This document shows positions 39,395 to 49,257 of a DNA stretch of 64,000 nucleotides, piece after piece. The translations under genes were made by a program, and so were the position numbers. The DNA lies in contig NZ_JAHLDL010000003.1 in NCBI RefSeq assembly GCF_018861315.1, forward strand, positions 162,989 through 226,988. The letters are read 5' to 3'. Under the pieces are notes generated by a model. The model saw only the letters and a program-made list of their open reading frames with translations, made no database searches and was not told where the DNA came from. Every line of letters begins with the position of its first letter. The stretch's first letter is position 1. This stretch comes from Clostridium bowmanii (GTDB taxonomy: Bacteria > Bacillota > Clostridia > Clostridiales > Clostridiaceae).

Positions 39395-42300
39395 TTAATG
39401 CTCGTCATTAAAGTCATTTAATTCTAAATCCTCACCAAATTCTTCCAAGGGTATTTCATCATAATTTATATCAACGTCTACTTCTTCGTCTTCATCGATA
39501 AGCTCAATGTACTCTTCTGTTGGTGCTTCAGGAATTACGTCTTCTGATCCTTCAATGTTAACATTTAAATTTAACTCTTCTAATTCATCATCAACTGATT
39601 CCTTAAGTTTAATTTCCTCTAATTCATCAGTAAGAACTTTAACATTTAGGCACAATGCTTGTAATTCTTTGATAAGAACTTTGAAGGATTCTGGCACACC
39701 AGGTTCTGGAATATTCTCGCCTTTTACTATTGCTTCATAAGTTTTAACTCTACCTACAACATCATCAGACTTAACTGTTAAAATTTCTTGTAGAGTATGA
39801 GCTGAACCATAAGCTTCTAGTGCCCACACTTCCATCTCTCCGAATCTTTGACCACCAAACTGTGCTTTACCACCTAATGGTTGCTGAGTTACTAGAGAGT
39901 ATGGCCCTGTTGATCTTGCATGTATTTTATCATCTACTAAATGATGTAGTTTTAAGATATACATATATCCAACAGTAACTCTGCTATCAAATGCATCTCC
40001 TGTTCTTCCATCATATAAATCAGTTTTACCATCTGCATGGTATCCGGCTTTTTCTAGGCATGCTTCAATTTCTTCTTCTTGCGCACCATCAAATACTGGA
40101 GTTGCAATATGCCAACCGAGTTCACTAGCTGCCCATCCTAAGTGGACTTCTAATACCTGCCCTATATTCATACGAGAAGGAACCCCTAGTGGATTTAAGC
40201 ATATTTGAAGTGGCCTTCCATCAGGTAAAAACGGCATATCTTCTATAGGTAATACTCTAGAGATAACCCCTTTATTACCATGTCTTCCTGCCATCTTATC
40301 TCCTACAGAAATCTTTCTCTTTTGAGCTATATAACATCTAACTAGTTCATTTACACCTGGTGGAAGTTCATCACCATTTTCTCTAGTGAACACTTTAACG
40401 TCAACTATAATTCCAGCTTCGCCATGTGGCACTCTAAGTGATGTATCTCTTACTTCTCTTGCTTTTTCACCAAATATTGCTCTTAATAATCTTTCCTCTG
40501 CAGTAAGCTCTGTTTCGCCCTTAGGGGTTACTTTTCCCACTAGGATATCTCCAGATCTAACTTCAGCACCTATTCTTATTATTCCACCCTCATCTATGTC
40601 TTTAAGTGCGTCTTCTCCGACATTTGGGATGTCTCTAGTTATTTCTTCTGGTCCAAGTTTTGTATCTCTTGCTTCTGACTCATACTCTTCAATATGAACT
40701 GAAGTAAATATATCATCACGAACAAGCTCTTCAGATATGAGCATTGCATCCTCATAGTTATATCCTTCCCAAGTTACAAACCCAATACGAATATTCTTAC
40801 CTAATGCTATTTCTCCAAGGTCTGTAGAAGGTCCATCTGCAAGTACAGTATTTACTCCAACTTTTTCACCTTTATCAACTATAGGTCTTTGATTTATACA
40901 TGTACCTTGATTGGATCTTTTAAACTTAAGAATTTTGTAAACATCTAATTCACCATCTGAGTCTCTTCTTACCCTAATTTCATTGGCACTTACATACTCA
41001 ACTGTGCCTGCATTTTTAGCTTTCGGAAGAACACCGGAATCTACTGCAGCTCTGTATTCAATTCCTGTAGCAACAATTGGTGCTTGTGATTTAAGCAGTG
41101 GCACCGCTTGGCGTTGCATGTTCGAACCCATTAGAGCACGACTAGCATCATCATTTTCAAGGAAAGGAATCATTGCAGTTGCAACAGAAACTATCTGCCT
41201 TGGCGATATATCCATAAGGTCCACTTCTTCTTTTGAAACAACCATTACTTCTGTTTTAAATCTTACAGTAACTTTTTTATCTACAAAAGTACCATCTTCA
41301 CTTATTGGTTCACTTGCCTGTGCTACTAAATATAAATCTTCTTCGTCTGCTGTCATATATATAATTTTGTTTGTAACTACTGACGTTTTCTTATCAACAA
41401 CCCTATATGGTGTTTCTATAAACCCATATTCATTTACTTTAGCATAACTAGCAAGAGAGTTAATAAGTCCTATATTAGGTCCTTCTGGTGTTTCTATAGG
41501 GCACATTCTTCCATAATGTGAGTAATGAACGTCTCTGACTTCAAACCCAGCTCGTTCTCTTGAAAGTCCACCTGGTCCTAGTGCAGATAATCTTCTCTTA
41601 TTTGTAAGTTCTGATAATGGATTTGTTTGATCCATAAATTGAGAAAGTTGAGAACTTCCAAAGAACTCTTTTATAGCTGCAGCTACGGGTCTTATGTTAA
41701 TGAGTGCTTGAGGCGTTATTCCTTCTTGGTCTTGAATTGTCATTCTTTCTTTTACAACTCTTTCCATTCTAGATAAGCCTATTCTGAATTGATTCTGTAA
41801 AAGTTCCCCTACAGATCTAATTCTTCTATTCCCTAAATGATCAATATCATCAATATAACCGATATCATAAGTTAGTCCTAACTCGTAGCTCACTGTAGCA
41901 TACATATCATCTTTAATTATATGTTTTGGTATTAATCTGCTTTTGTTAATTTTAATTTGCTCTTTAATTGCTTCTTCATCTGTGAAATTATCTAATATTT
42001 CTTTTAATGTTGGAAAATGAACCATTTCCCTAATGTTAAGATCAGAAATATCAAATTTAATTACACTATTGATGTTGACAAAGTTATTTCCTATAACTCT
42101 TAAAACTTTATCCTCTACTTGAAGATCTACTACATTAATCCCCAAATTTTGAATGTCTAAAGCAGTTTCTCTGTCTATCTTTTGATCTTTTTCAACTATA
42201 ACCTCACCAGTTATAGGGTTTACAATATTGCCTGCAGCAATTTGATTTGAAATTCTATGATTGATTGATAATTTCTTGTTAAACTTATATCTACCAACTC

Positions 42301-43108
42301 TTGATAAATCATACCTTTTCGCGTCAAAGAACAGTGAATCGATAAGAGATATGGCACTATCAACTGTAGGTGGTTCACCCGGTCTTAATCTCTTATATAT
42401 CTCTATTAGTGCTTCTTCTCTTGTTTTTGTATTGTCCTTTTCTATTGTTGCTGTTAATCTTTCTTCTTCACCCAATAATTCATGTAGGTCTAAATCACTA
42501 CCATTATCCATCATAGCTCTAGCCAAAATACTTATAGGCAATTTTCTTGTCTTATCAATTCTAATATATACAATATCATTAGAATCTGTTTCATACTCTA
42601 GCCATGCTCCTCTGTTTGGTATTACCGTTGCAGAGTAAAGTTTTTTTCCTGTTTTATCCACAGAATAATTGTAATAAACGCCTGGTGATCTCACCAATTG
42701 ACTTACTATAACTCTTTCTGCACCATTGATAACAAATGTCCCTTGTTCTGTCATCAGAGGGAAATCTCCCATAAAGACTTCTTGCTCTTTGATTTCACCA
42801 GTTTCATTATTACGCAATCTAACCTTAACTTTTAAAGGTGCTGCGTAAGTTGTATCTCTCTCTTTACATTGTTCTACAGTATACTTGATATTCTCTATAT
42901 CAAGTTTGTAACCTACGAACTCTAGAACAAGATTTCCAGTATAGTCTTGAATAGGATTTATATCGTCAAAAACCTCTTGAAGTCCTTCTTTTAGAAACCA
43001 ATTATAAGAGTCTAACTGTATTTCAATTAAATTTGGCATATCAGTTACTTCTCTTATTTTTGAAAAACTCATTCTTGTTCTTTTACCTAATTGGACAGGA
43101 TGTACCAT
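39395..43108 (-). CDS. rpoB: DNA-directed RNA polymerase subunit beta
   Basis: 1237 aa. The rifampicin-binding segment runs from about residue 484 ([20 protein letters not shown]) to 516. In it, the residue equivalent to E. coli His526 is asparagine, N503 (codon AAT at 41600-41602), in [13 protein letters not shown]. The C-terminal [20 protein letters not shown] and an acidic tail ([19 protein letters not shown]) are typical of clostridia. AAGGGGTG precedes the ATG. It has its own promoter after the rplL terminator. Confidence 0.98.
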   Translation of the reverse strand: MVHPVQLGKRTRMSFSKIREVTDMPNLIEIQLDSYNWFLKEGLQEVFDDINPIQDYTGNLVLEFVGYKLDIENIKYTVEQCKERDTTYAAPLKVKVRLRNNETGEIKEQEVFMGDFPLMTEQGTFVINGAERVIVSQLVRSPGVYYNYSVDKTGKKLYSATVIPNRGAWLEYETDSNDIVYIRIDKTRKLPISILARAMMDNGSDLDLHELLGEEERLTATIEKDNTKTREEALIEIYKRLRPGEPPTVDSAISLIDSLFFDAKRYDLSRVGRYKFNKKLSINHRISNQIAAGNIVNPITGEVIVEKDQKIDRETALDIQNLGINVVDLQVEDKVLRVIGNNFVNINSVIKFDISDLNIREMVHFPTLKEILDNFTDEEAIKEQIKINKSRLIPKHIIKDDMYATVSYELGLTYDIGYIDDIDHLGNRRIRSVGELLQNQFRIGLSRMERVVKERMTIQDQEGITPQALINIRPVAAAIKEFFGSSQLSQFMDQTNPLSELTNKRRLSALGPGGLSRERAGFEVRDVHYSHYGRMCPIETPEGPNIGLINSLASYAKVNEYGFIETPYRVVDKKTSVVTNKIIYMTADEEDLYLVAQASEPISEDGTFVDKKVTVRFKTEVMVVSKEEVDLMDISPRQIVSVATAMIPFLENDDASRALMGSNMQRQAVPLLKSQAPIVATGIEYRAAVDSGVLPKAKNAGTVEYVSANEIRVRRDSDGELDVYKILKFKRSNQGTCINQRPIVDKGEKVGVNTVLADGPSTDLGEIALGKNIRIGFVTWEGYNYEDAMLISEELVRDDIFTSVHIEEYESEARDTKLGPEEITRDIPNVGEDALKDIDEGGIIRIGAEVRSGDILVGKVTPKGETELTAEERLLRAIFGEKAREVRDTSLRVPHGEAGIIVDVKVFTRENGDELPPGVNELVRCYIAQKRKISVGDKMAGRHGNKGVISRVLPIEDMPFLPDGRPLQICLNPLGVPSRMNIGQVLEVHLGWAASELGWHIATPVFDGAQEEEIEACLEKAGYHADGKTDLYDGRTGDAFDSRVTVGYMYILKLHHLVDDKIHARSTGPYSLVTQQPLGGKAQFGGQRFGEMEVWALEAYGSAHTLQEILTVKSDDVVGRVKTYEAIVKGENIPEPGVPESFKVLIKELQALCLNVKVLTDELEEIKLKESVDDELEELNLNVNIEGSEDVIPEAPTEEYIELIDEDEEVDVDINYDEIPLEEFGEDLELNDFNDEH

Positions 43109-43280
43109 CAGCTTTCACCCCTTGCATAAACTAAAATAACCAAAAACACACTTTCCCCTAGGACTTTGTGTTTCTGGATTCACACATTTTTATAATATTA
43201 TAACCACTCTTGTTAATTTAATTCACCTTTTTTCAGTATTTGCATTTTTTTTAGCGACAAAATACTAATTTTCAGTGCAT
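43109..43280 (-). promoter_or_regulatory. rpoB 5' leader with long hairpin
   Basis: About 170 nt of leader. CCAGAAACACA pairs with TGTGTTTTTGG (plus-strand 43140-43150 and 43167-43177), an 11-bp stem with one wobble and a 16-base loop. It ends 31 bp before the rpoB start. No T-tract, so it is more likely translational or stability control. Function unknown. Confidence 0.5.
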
Positions 43281-43286
43281 CATGCT

Positions 43287-43315
43287 ATATTATCATAATT
43301 ATATTTCTATGTCAA
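43287..43315 (-). promoter_or_regulatory. Sigma-A promoter of rpoB-rpoC
   Basis: The -35 TTGACA is at 43310-43315 and the -10 TAATAT at 43287-43292, spacer 17 bp ending in TGA (extended -10). It lies directly after the rplL terminator hairpin. Confidence 0.85.
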
Positions 43316-43328
43316 CATAACATTTCAA

Positions 43329-43370
43329 AAAAAGGGCACTCTTAAATAAAAGCACCCCCCTTTTCTGAAA
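43329..43370 (-). terminator. Terminator/attenuator after rplL
   Basis: On the minus strand GGTGCTTTT pairs with AAGAGTGCC (three wobbles), extended by AAAAGG/CCTTTT, and is followed by a run of seven T. It separates rplJL from rpoBC and would limit read-through. Confidence 0.75.
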
Positions 43371-43373
43371 AAA

Positions 43374-43733
43374 TTATTTTACTTCTGCTCCGCCGCCAAC
43401 TTCTTCTATTTTAGCTTTAATAGCTTCTGCGTCGTCTTTGCTTACAGCTTCTTTAATTGTTTTAGGAGCTCCGTCAACCATATCTTTAGCTTCCTTTAAT
43501 CCTAATCCAGTTATTTCTCTAACAACTTTTATAACTTTAATTTTACTAGCTCCTGCACTAGTTAAAACTACGTCAAATTCAGTTTTTTCTTCAGCAGCAA
43601 CTGCAGCAACTCCTGCAGCAGCAACTGGTGCTGCAGCACTTACTCCAAATTCCTCTTCGCAAGCTTTTACTAATTCATTTAATTCTAAAACACTCATATC
43701 TTTTACAGCTTGAATAATTTCTTCTCTTGTCAT
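43374..43733 (-). CDS. rplL: 50S ribosomal protein L7/L12 (bL12)
   Basis: 119 aa. N-terminal dimerisation helices ([21 protein letters not shown]) and an Ala/Val-rich hinge ([18 protein letters not shown]) lead to the C-terminal factor-binding domain with [20 protein letters not shown] and [16 protein letters not shown]. Multicopy stalk protein that recruits translational GTPases. It follows rplJ in the usual pair and ends at a terminator. Confidence 0.98.
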   Translation of the reverse strand: MTREEIIQAVKDMSVLELNELVKACEEEFGVSAAAPVAAAGVAAVAAEEKTEFDVVLTSAGASKIKVIKVVREITGLGLKEAKDMVDGAPKTIKEAVSKDDAEAIKAKIEEVGGGAEVK

Positions 43734-43871
43734 TATAAATGCACCTCCGAATTTTTTTCATATATATATTTTTTTATTTACCCTTTATAAAAGCATATCT
43801 GCTTTTTATAAAAGCATTTCTTGAATCAATTAAAATTATTTGCTATGTACCTTAGCCCAATAATAAAAATA

Positions 43872-44372
43872 TTATTCAGCTAATTCCTTTTGCTCTTTAA
43901 CTGCATTCAATAGGTATGCAAAATTTGATAATGGAGCTTTGAAGCTTCCAAGTAATTTTGCAATAAGAACATCTCTTGGTGGTATTGATGCAAGCATATT
44001 AACCTGCGCACCGTCAAATATTTTTCCTTGAATTAAAGCTGCTTTAAGTTCTAACTTTTTATGAGTTTTTGCAAATTCAGCTAAAATTCTAGTTGCAACA
44101 GTTGGGTCTTCGTATCCAAATGCTAATGAAATAGATCCTTGCAAGTGTGTTTCTATACCTTCAATTCCTAATTCTTTAGCTGCTAGAATAACTAAAGTGT
44201 TTTTGTAGACTTTATATTCTACTCCAACTTCTCTAAGGTTTTTTCTTAACAAAGTATCATCTTCTACATTTAAACCTTGATATTGACTAAGTACTACACC
44301 TTGAGCTTTCGCTAATTTTTCTTTTATTTCTGCTACTTTTGCTTCTTTTAATTGTCTATTATTGCTTAACAC
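43872..44372 (-). CDS. rplJ: 50S ribosomal protein L10 (uL10)
   Basis: 166 aa; likely start a GTG or adjacent codon at 44372 ([20 protein letters not shown]) with GAGGAGGTG upstream. The N-terminal domain binds 23S H42-H44; the C-terminal helix ([13 protein letters not shown]) carries L7/L12 dimers. It probably represses its own transcript through the L10 leader upstream. First gene of the rplJ-rplL unit. Confidence 0.97.
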   Translation of the reverse strand: MLSNNRQLKEAKVAEIKEKLAKAQGVVLSQYQGLNVEDDTLLRKNLREVGVEYKVYKNTLVILAAKELGIEGIETHLQGSISLAFGYEDPTVATRILAEFAKTHKKLELKAALIQGKIFDGAQVNMLASIPPRDVLIAKLLGSFKAPLSNFAYLLNAVKEQKELAE

Positions 44373-44546
44373 TGTGTATCCACCTCCTCACAGTTTTTAA
44401 CACTGCTTTATAAAAAAATTAAGGTCTCTCCGCAGACACGAAGAGACCTAATATCCGTACAAAAGTACATCTATTGGAATCCTCGGTAGGTATGTTGTCT
44501 TTTACGCTTTCGCACCTACTATCTACGGAATATTATCTATTTTACC
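44373..44546 (-). ncRNA. Ribosomal protein L10 leader with terminator hairpin
   Basis: The leader between the rplJ promoter and start contains a long-range paired core (GTAGGTGCGAAAGCG and TACCTACC-type arms near 44490-44520), where L10(L12)4 is expected to bind. A hairpin AGGTCTCT / AGAGACCT (44422-44449) is followed by TTAATTTTTTT. This fits the Firmicute L10 leader, in which excess L10 promotes termination. Confidence 0.8.
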
Positions 44547-44552
44547 TCTAGA

Positions 44553-44581
44553 ATTATATCATTCAAAAGTCTTTTTGTCAA
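44553..44581 (-). promoter_or_regulatory. Sigma-A promoter of rplJ-rplL
   Basis: Consensus -35 TTGACA at 44576-44581 and -10 TATAAT at 44553-44558 with a 17-bp spacer. It begins three bases after the rplA stop codon. Confidence 0.92.
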
Positions 44582-44583
44582 TA

Positions 44584-45273
44584 CTAGTCTAAGACTTTAG
44601 CTTGATTAACTTTTATTCCAGGTCCCATAGTGCTAGAAACTGATACTGATTTCAAGTATTGTCCTTTAGCCGCTGCTGGTTTAGCCTTAACTACTGCTTC
44701 CATTAAAGCATGGAAATTTTCGATTAATTTTTTAGAACCAAAAGATGCTTTTCCAAGTGGTACATGAATTATAGAAGTTTTATCAACTCTATACTCAACT
44801 TTACCAGCTTTTATTTCATTTATTGCTCTAGTAACATCAAATGTTACTGTTCCTGACTTTGGATTTGGCATTAATCCCTTAGGTCCAAGTACTCTACCTA
44901 ATTTACCAACAACACCCATCATATCTGGTGTAGCAACAACTACATCAAATTCAAACCAATTTTCTTTTTGAATTTTATCAACTAATTCATCAGTTCCAAC
45001 AAAATCAGCGCCTGCAAGTTCTGCTTCTTTAGCTTTTTCGCCTTTAGCAAAAACTAAAACTCTAACTACTTTACCTGTACCATGAGGAAGCACTACTGCT
45101 CCTCTTACTTGTTGATCTGCATGTCTTGGATCTACACCAAGGCTTACAGCAAGTTCTATAGTTTCATCAAATTTAGCCTTAGCAGTTTTTACCGTAAGTT
45201 CCATAGCTTCTGTTGGTGTGTATAGAGCTGTTTTGTCTATAAGTTTAGCGCTCTCTATGTAATTCTTTCCCAT
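44584..45273 (-). CDS. rplA: 50S ribosomal protein L1 (uL1)
   Basis: 229 aa two-domain protein of the L1 stalk at the E site. Conserved segments: [38 protein letters not shown] and [14 protein letters not shown] at the C-terminus. L1 represses the L11 operon in E. coli. It follows rplK by 58 bp; AGGAGGATATT precedes the ATG. Confidence 0.98.
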   Translation of the reverse strand: MGKNYIESAKLIDKTALYTPTEAMELTVKTAKAKFDETIELAVSLGVDPRHADQQVRGAVVLPHGTGKVVRVLVFAKGEKAKEAELAGADFVGTDELVDKIQKENWFEFDVVVATPDMMGVVGKLGRVLGPKGLMPNPKSGTVTFDVTRAINEIKAGKVEYRVDKTSIIHVPLGKASFGSKKLIENFHALMEAVVKAKPAAAKGQYLKSVSVSSTMGPGIKVNQAKVLD

Positions 45274-45331
45274 ATTAATATCCTCCTTCGTGGTTATAAC
45301 GGTTTTTACCTCCCACGTAATTAATTAAAAA

Positions 45332-45757
45332 TTATTCTTCTACAACTATTCCCATACTTCTTGCTGTTCCAGCTATCATACTCATAGCTGCTTCAATTGA
45401 TGCTGCATTTAAGTCTGGCATTTTTATTTCAGCTATTTCTTTTACTTTAGCTTTAGAAATTGTAGCAATTTTAGTTTTGTTTGGAACTCCTGAACCACTT
45501 TCAAGCCCAACTGCTTTCTTTAATAATATAGCTGCTGGTGGAGTCTTTAGTATGAAACTAAAAGATCTATCTTGATATACCGTTATTACTACTGGTATTA
45601 TCATTCCTGCTTGATCAGAAGTTTTTGCGTTGAACTCTTTACAGAATCCCATGATATTAACACCGTGTTGTCCAAGTGCTGGTCCAACTGGTGGTGCTGG
45701 TGTTGCTTTTCCTGCAGGAAGTTGAAGTTTTATCATTCCTGTTATTTTCTTAGCCAT
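45332..45757 (-). CDS. rplK: 50S ribosomal protein L11 (uL11)
   Basis: 141 aa from the ATG at 45757 ([20 protein letters not shown]), with AGGAGGTA upstream; the frame is open 16 codons further. The N-terminal thiopeptide-binding region [16 protein letters not shown] and C-terminal [12 protein letters not shown] are typical. Component of the GTPase-associated centre, needed for stringent response activation of RelA. Confidence 0.98.
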   Translation of the reverse strand: MAKKITGMIKLQLPAGKATPAPPVGPALGQHGVNIMGFCKEFNAKTSDQAGMIIPVVITVYQDRSFSFILKTPPAAILLKKAVGLESGSGVPNKTKIATISKAKVKEIAEIKMPDLNAASIEAAMSMIAGTARSMGIVVEE

Positions 45758-45812
45758 GAGTTTATACCTCCTATATTGTGGTAATCGGATTAAAAATCCT
45801 CCCACTTGATAC

Positions 45813-46334
45813 CTATTCTAATTTTTGTATTTGATTAAATTCCAGTTCAACAGGTGTTTCCCTGCCAAACATATTGATAAGTGCTTTAACTTTGTGCTTT
45901 TCTAAATGAATCTCTTGTATTAGCGCAACAAATCCTTCTAATGGTCCAAATGTTACCTGTATGTTCTCACCTATTTCGTAGTCAACAACTATCATTTTTT
46001 CTGCTATTCCCATAGTTCTAACTTCTTCTTCAGTGAGAGGCACTGGCTTAGAACCTGGTCCTACGAACCCTGTTACGCCCCTTGTGTTTCTAACTATATA
46101 CCAAGATTCATCTGTCATAAGCATTTTAACCATAACATAACCTGGAAACACTTTTTTAAAAGTTATTTTTTTCTTGCCATCCTTTACTTCAACTACTTCT
46201 TCCATAGGCACTTGAATGTCATGTACATATTCTTCAAGGTTTCTATTTTCAATTGCTTTTTCTAGGTTGACTTTAACTTTATTTTCATAACCAGAATATG
46301 TATGTACAACGTACCATTTAGCTTTATCTGCCAT
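45813..46334 (-). CDS. nusG: Transcription termination/antitermination factor NusG
   Basis: 173 aa. NGN domain at about 1-115 ([37 protein letters not shown]) and C-terminal KOW domain at about 122-173 ([20 protein letters not shown]). It binds RNA polymerase clamp and, through KOW, S10 or Rho. Located between secE and rplK as in most bacteria; AGGAGGTAG-like site lies upstream. Confidence 0.98.
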   Translation of the reverse strand: MADKAKWYVVHTYSGYENKVKVNLEKAIENRNLEEYVHDIQVPMEEVVEVKDGKKKITFKKVFPGYVMVKMLMTDESWYIVRNTRGVTGFVGPGSKPVPLTEEEVRTMGIAEKMIVVDYEIGENIQVTFGPLEGFVALIQEIHLEKHKVKALINMFGRETPVELEFNQIQKLE

Positions 46335-46369
46335 AGCTCACGGGGTGGAATACTCCGTCCCCTACCTCC

Positions 46370-46594
46370 TTATTTAAAGATTAGTTTATAGAGGTTATTA
46401 AAACCATAATCCAACAAACCTACAAGAACTACAAAAATGAAAGAAAAACTTACAACTGCAATAGTTGATTTTTTAGTATCTTTTTTTGAAGGCCAAGTTA
46501 TTCTTTTCGCTTCTGCTTTTAGTTCCCTAAAAAACTTTGACATTCCCTTTTGGTTTGATTTTTCTTTAAGTTTAACATTCCCATTAACAGCCAT
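46370..46594 (-). CDS. secE: Preprotein translocase subunit SecE
   Basis: 74 aa from the ATG at 46594 (MAVNGNVKLKEKSNQKGM); a GTG at 46603 and one at 46612 are alternative starts near the GGGGG ribosome site. One amphipathic segment (FFRELKAEAKRITWPSKKDT) precedes a single transmembrane helix (STIAVVSFSFIFVVLVGLLDYG). This is the short single-span Gram-positive SecE that clamps SecY. Confidence 0.94.
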   Translation of the reverse strand: MAVNGNVKLKEKSNQKGMSKFFRELKAEAKRITWPSKKDTKKSTIAVVSFSFIFVVLVGLLDYGFNNLYKLIFK

Positions 46595-46633
46595 TTCATT
46601 CACATCCCCCACCGTTTTGTGTTTTATGCTGTA

Positions 46634-46783
46634 TTATTTTGTCTCTTTATGAAGTGTATGTTTGTGGCAGAACTTGCAGTATTTTTTCATCTCTATTCTA
46701 TCTGGGTTATTTTTCTTGTTCTTCATTGTATTGTAATTTCTCTGTTTACAATCAGTACATGCTAATGTTACTTTTACTCTCAC
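46634..46783 (-). CDS. rpmG: 50S ribosomal protein L33 (bL33), zinc form
   Basis: 49 aa from a GTG at 46783 ([19 protein letters not shown]) with GGGAGGTG seven bases upstream. Zinc cysteines are C9, C12, C36 and C39 (CTDC, CKFC), so it is the C-plus form. It lies at the head of the secE-nusG-rplK-rplA operon, the usual Firmicute arrangement. Confidence 0.96.
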   Translation of the reverse strand: MRVKVTLACTDCKQRNYNTMKNKKNNPDRIEMKKYCKFCHKHTLHKETK

Positions 46784-46786
46784 AAT

Positions 46787-46866
46787 CTACACCTCCCGGT
46801 TTTCCATCTATTTAAGAAAGCTCATGCTTAATAAGCACTATGCCATCTTTAGCATTTTTTATTTCA
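46787..46866 (-). promoter_or_regulatory. rpmG 5' leader
   Basis: About 80 nt between the promoter and rpmG. Two short hairpins: TGCTTA/TAAGCA (plus-strand 46827-46840) and ATGC/GCAT further upstream. No T-tract. Possibly a leader hairpin pair with no known family. Confidence 0.35.
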
Positions 46867-46873
46867 CTTAAAC

Positions 46874-46902
46874 AATTTATCACAACTTAATAGATATGTC
46901 AA
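46874..46902 (-). promoter_or_regulatory. Sigma-A promoter of rpmG-secE-nusG-rplK-rplA
   Basis: The -35 TTGACA is at 46897-46902 and the -10 TAAATT at 46874-46879, spacer 17 bp ending in TGA (extended -10). Confidence 0.8.
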
Positions 46903-47036
46903 TGGATTAGTTAGTTTAAGGTGTTTTTTTATTAAATGCTCCTTATTATCCTAATTCAACCTACACATTTTGTTTTTTAGGAGCTAATGCATTAAGCTTA
47001 GCGTATTTATACCTATTAAGTTATATCTTTTCCATA

Positions 47037-48230
47037 TTATTTAACTATTGAAGTAACAACTCCTGAACCTACTGTTCTTCCGCCTTCTCTGATTGCAAAT
47101 CTTAATCCTTCATCCATTGCAACTTGAGTGATTAATTCTACATTCATGTCAATGTGGTCTCCTGGCATTACCATTTCCATTCCGTCTGGTAATTTGATTG
47201 AACCAGTTACATCAGTTGTTCTGAAGTAAAATTGTGGTCTATATCCGTCGAAGAATGGTGTATGTCTTCCGCCTTCTTCTTTTTTAAGTACATATACTTG
47301 ACCTACAAATTTATCATGTGGATGTATTGAACCTGGTTTTGCAAGTACTTGACCTCTTTCTATATCTGCTCTTTGTACCCCTCTTAATAGTGCTCCAATG
47401 TTGTCTCCAGCCATTGCTTGATCTAGAAGTTTTCTGAACATTTCAACTCCTGTACATACAACTTTTCTTTTTTCTTCGCTAAGTCCAACGATTTCTACTT
47501 CTTCTCCAACCTTAAGTATACCAGTTTCAACTCTTCCTGTTGCTACTGTTCCACGTCCAGTAATTGTAAATACATCTTCTACTGGCATTAAGAATGGTTT
47601 ATCTGTTGCTCTTGTTGGTGTTGGAATGTAAGTGTCTACAGCTTCCATTAATTCAAATATGCATTTTGATGCTTCTTCGTCTGTTGGATTTTCTAATGCT
47701 TTTAATGCAGATCCTGTTACAATTGGAATGTCATCACCAGGGAAGTCATACTCACTTAATAATTCTCTTACTTCCATTTCAACTAATTCTAATAATTCTG
47801 GATCATCTACCATATCTGCTTTGTTTAAGAATACTACTATATATCCTACTCCAACTCTGCTTGCGAGTAGTATGTGTTCTCTTGTTTGAGGCATTGGACC
47901 ATCTGCTGCACTAACTACTAGGATTGCTCCATCCATTTGTGCTGCTCCTGTGATCATGTTCTTTACATAATCTGCATGTCCTGGGCAATCAACGTGTGCA
48001 TAATGTCTATTTACTGTTTCATACTCAACGTGCGCAGTATTAATTGTAATTCCTCTTTCTCTTTCCTCTGGTGCTTTGTCAATTTGGTCAAACTTTGATG
48101 CTTGAGCTAACCCCTTAGTTGCAAGGACTGCTGTTATTGCTGCTGTTAGCGTTGTCTTGCCGTGATCTACGTGTCCTATTGTACCAATGTTTACATGTGG
48201 TTTAGTTCTTTCAAATTTTGCTTTTGCCAT
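47037..48230 (-). CDS. tuf: Elongation factor Tu, copy 2
   Basis: 397 aa from the ATG at 48230 ([20 protein letters not shown]) with AAGGAGGAA upstream. The open frame runs on to 48428 but only through the tRNA-Thr and part of the tRNA-Gly gene, so the longer form is rejected. The protein is identical to copy 1 (30906-32099). The few nucleotide differences are synonymous and confined to the two ends. It is downstream of two tRNA genes, probably on one transcript. Confidence 0.98.
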   Translation of the reverse strand: MAKAKFERTKPHVNIGTIGHVDHGKTTLTAAITAVLATKGLAQASKFDQIDKAPEERERGITINTAHVEYETVNRHYAHVDCPGHADYVKNMITGAAQMDGAILVVSAADGPMPQTREHILLASRVGVGYIVVFLNKADMVDDPELLELVEMEVRELLSEYDFPGDDIPIVTGSALKALENPTDEEASKCIFELMEAVDTYIPTPTRATDKPFLMPVEDVFTITGRGTVATGRVETGILKVGEEVEIVGLSEEKRKVVCTGVEMFRKLLDQAMAGDNIGALLRGVQRADIERGQVLAKPGSIHPHDKFVGQVYVLKKEEGGRHTPFFDGYRPQFYFRTTDVTGSIKLPDGMEMVMPGDHIDMNVELITQVAMDEGLRFAIREGGRTVGSGVVTSIVK

Positions 48231-48310
48231 TTTGTATTCCTCCTTATTTAAACAATTACACTTTTGTGCAAGTAAACTTATCCTAGTGTGTTGTAGGACC
48301 TTAATAATTA

Positions 48311-48386
48311 TGGAGCCCATAACCGGGATTGAACCGGTGACCTCCACCTTACCAAGGTGACGCTCTGCCGACTGAGCTATATGGGC
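48311..48386 (-). tRNA. trnT: tRNA-Thr (anticodon GGT)
   Basis: 76 nt including an encoded CCA end. Acceptor stem GCCCATA/TATGGGC, D arm AGCTCAGTCGGCAGAGC, anticodon loop TTGGTAA, T arm ACCGGTTCAATCCCGGT. Lies 81 bp upstream of tuf and 9 bp after tRNA-Gly, likely processed from a tRNA-tuf transcript. Confidence 0.96.
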
Positions 48387-48395
48387 ACTTAATTT

Positions 48396-48470
48396 TGGAG
48401 CGGGAAACGGGTCTCGAACCCGCGACACCCAGCTTGGGAAGCTGGTGCTCTACCACTGAGCTACTCCCGC
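48396..48470 (-). tRNA. trnG: tRNA-Gly (anticodon CCC)
   Basis: 75 nt with encoded CCA. Acceptor stem GCGGGAG/TTCCCGC (one wobble/mismatch), D arm AGCTCAGTGGTAGAGC, anticodon stem CCAGC/GCTGG with loop TTCCCAA, T arm GCGGGTTCGAGACCCGT. The CCC anticodon reads only GGG codons, which should be rare in this AT-rich genome. Confidence 0.95.
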
Positions 48471-48504
48471 TGACGTACAACTTAAAGCTATACACCAGTT
48501 ATTA

Positions 48505-48533
48505 ATGTTACTATTGTTTGTTTTTTTTGTCAA
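48505..48533 (-). promoter_or_regulatory. Promoter of the tRNA-Gly / tRNA-Thr / tuf unit
   Basis: The -35 TTGACA is at 48528-48533 and a -10-like TAACAT at 48505-48510 with a 17-bp spacer. The -10 is weak; the -35 is consensus. Located just past the sigH stop codon. Confidence 0.65.
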
Positions 48534-48540
48534 TACATTT

Positions 48541-49182
48541 TTACCTTTTACTTAGACATTTTTCTAATTTTCTTTTTACTCTTTGAAGTGCATTGTCAAT
48601 AGACTTTGCATGTCTGTCTAAATCGCATGCAATTTCCTGATAAGATTTACCATCTAGGTAGGACATCAAGACTTCCATTTCTAACTCCGAAAGAACCTCA
48701 CCTATTTCATTTTGAATACTAATTACTTCTTCCCTACTTATAACTAATTCCTCAGGATCAGTAATTTTAGCACCTGATAACACATCCAATAATGTTCTGT
48801 CTGATTCCTCATCATATATTGGTTTATTTAAAGATATATATGTATTAAGAGGAATATGTTTTTGGCGAGTAGCTGTTTTTATTGCTGTAATTATCTGTCT
48901 TGTAACACAAATTTCTGCAAAAGCCCTAAATGAAGACAATCTGTCCGCTTTAAAATCTCTAATAGCCTTATAGAGACCTATCATTCCTTCTTGATATATA
49001 TCTTCTTTATCAGCACCAATCAAAAAATACGACTTAGCCTTGGCTTTAACAAAGTTTTTGTACTTATTAATTAAATATTCTTGTGCTCTAACATTTTTAT
49101 TTTGTGCCTCAATAACTACCTCTTCATCCAACCTGTCTTCAAAGCATGAGATATCAACACTTACCCTAATTATTTTTTCCAA
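48541..49182 (-). CDS. sigH: RNA polymerase sigma factor SigH
   Basis: 213 aa from the TTG at 49182 (MEKIIRVSVDISCFEDRLDE), with GGAGGGG upstream. TTG codons at 49185 and 49203 are alternatives. Region 2 is NVRAQEYLINKYKNFVKAKA to IYQEGMIGLYKAIRDF, region 4 is LSELEMEVLMSYLDGKSYQEIA with HTH DLDRHAKSIDNALQRVKRKL. SigH drives early sporulation (and competence in Bacillus). It lies at its conserved position between rae1/yacP and the nusG region. Confidence 0.95.
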   Translation of the reverse strand: MEKIIRVSVDISCFEDRLDEEVVIEAQNKNVRAQEYLINKYKNFVKAKAKSYFLIGADKEDIYQEGMIGLYKAIRDFKADRLSSFRAFAEICVTRQIITAIKTATRQKHIPLNTYISLNKPIYDEESDRTLLDVLSGAKITDPEELVISREEVISIQNEIGEVLSELEMEVLMSYLDGKSYQEIACDLDRHAKSIDNALQRVKRKLEKCLSKR

Positions 49183-49257
49183 CAAATATCCCCTCCACAG
49201 CAATCATGTGTCATATAAATGATTATACCTTAGAGGAATTTCCATAGTCAAGACAAT

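Noticed and set aside
46903..47036. Terminator after tuf copy 2
   Set aside because: GCTCCT/AGGAGC could pair but with a loop of about 40 bases and no T-tract, so support is too weak to list.
48231..48428. N-terminal extension of tuf copy 2 (66 extra codons)
   Set aside because: The open frame runs through tRNA-Thr and part of tRNA-Gly; the ribosome site and identity with copy 1 place the start at 48230.
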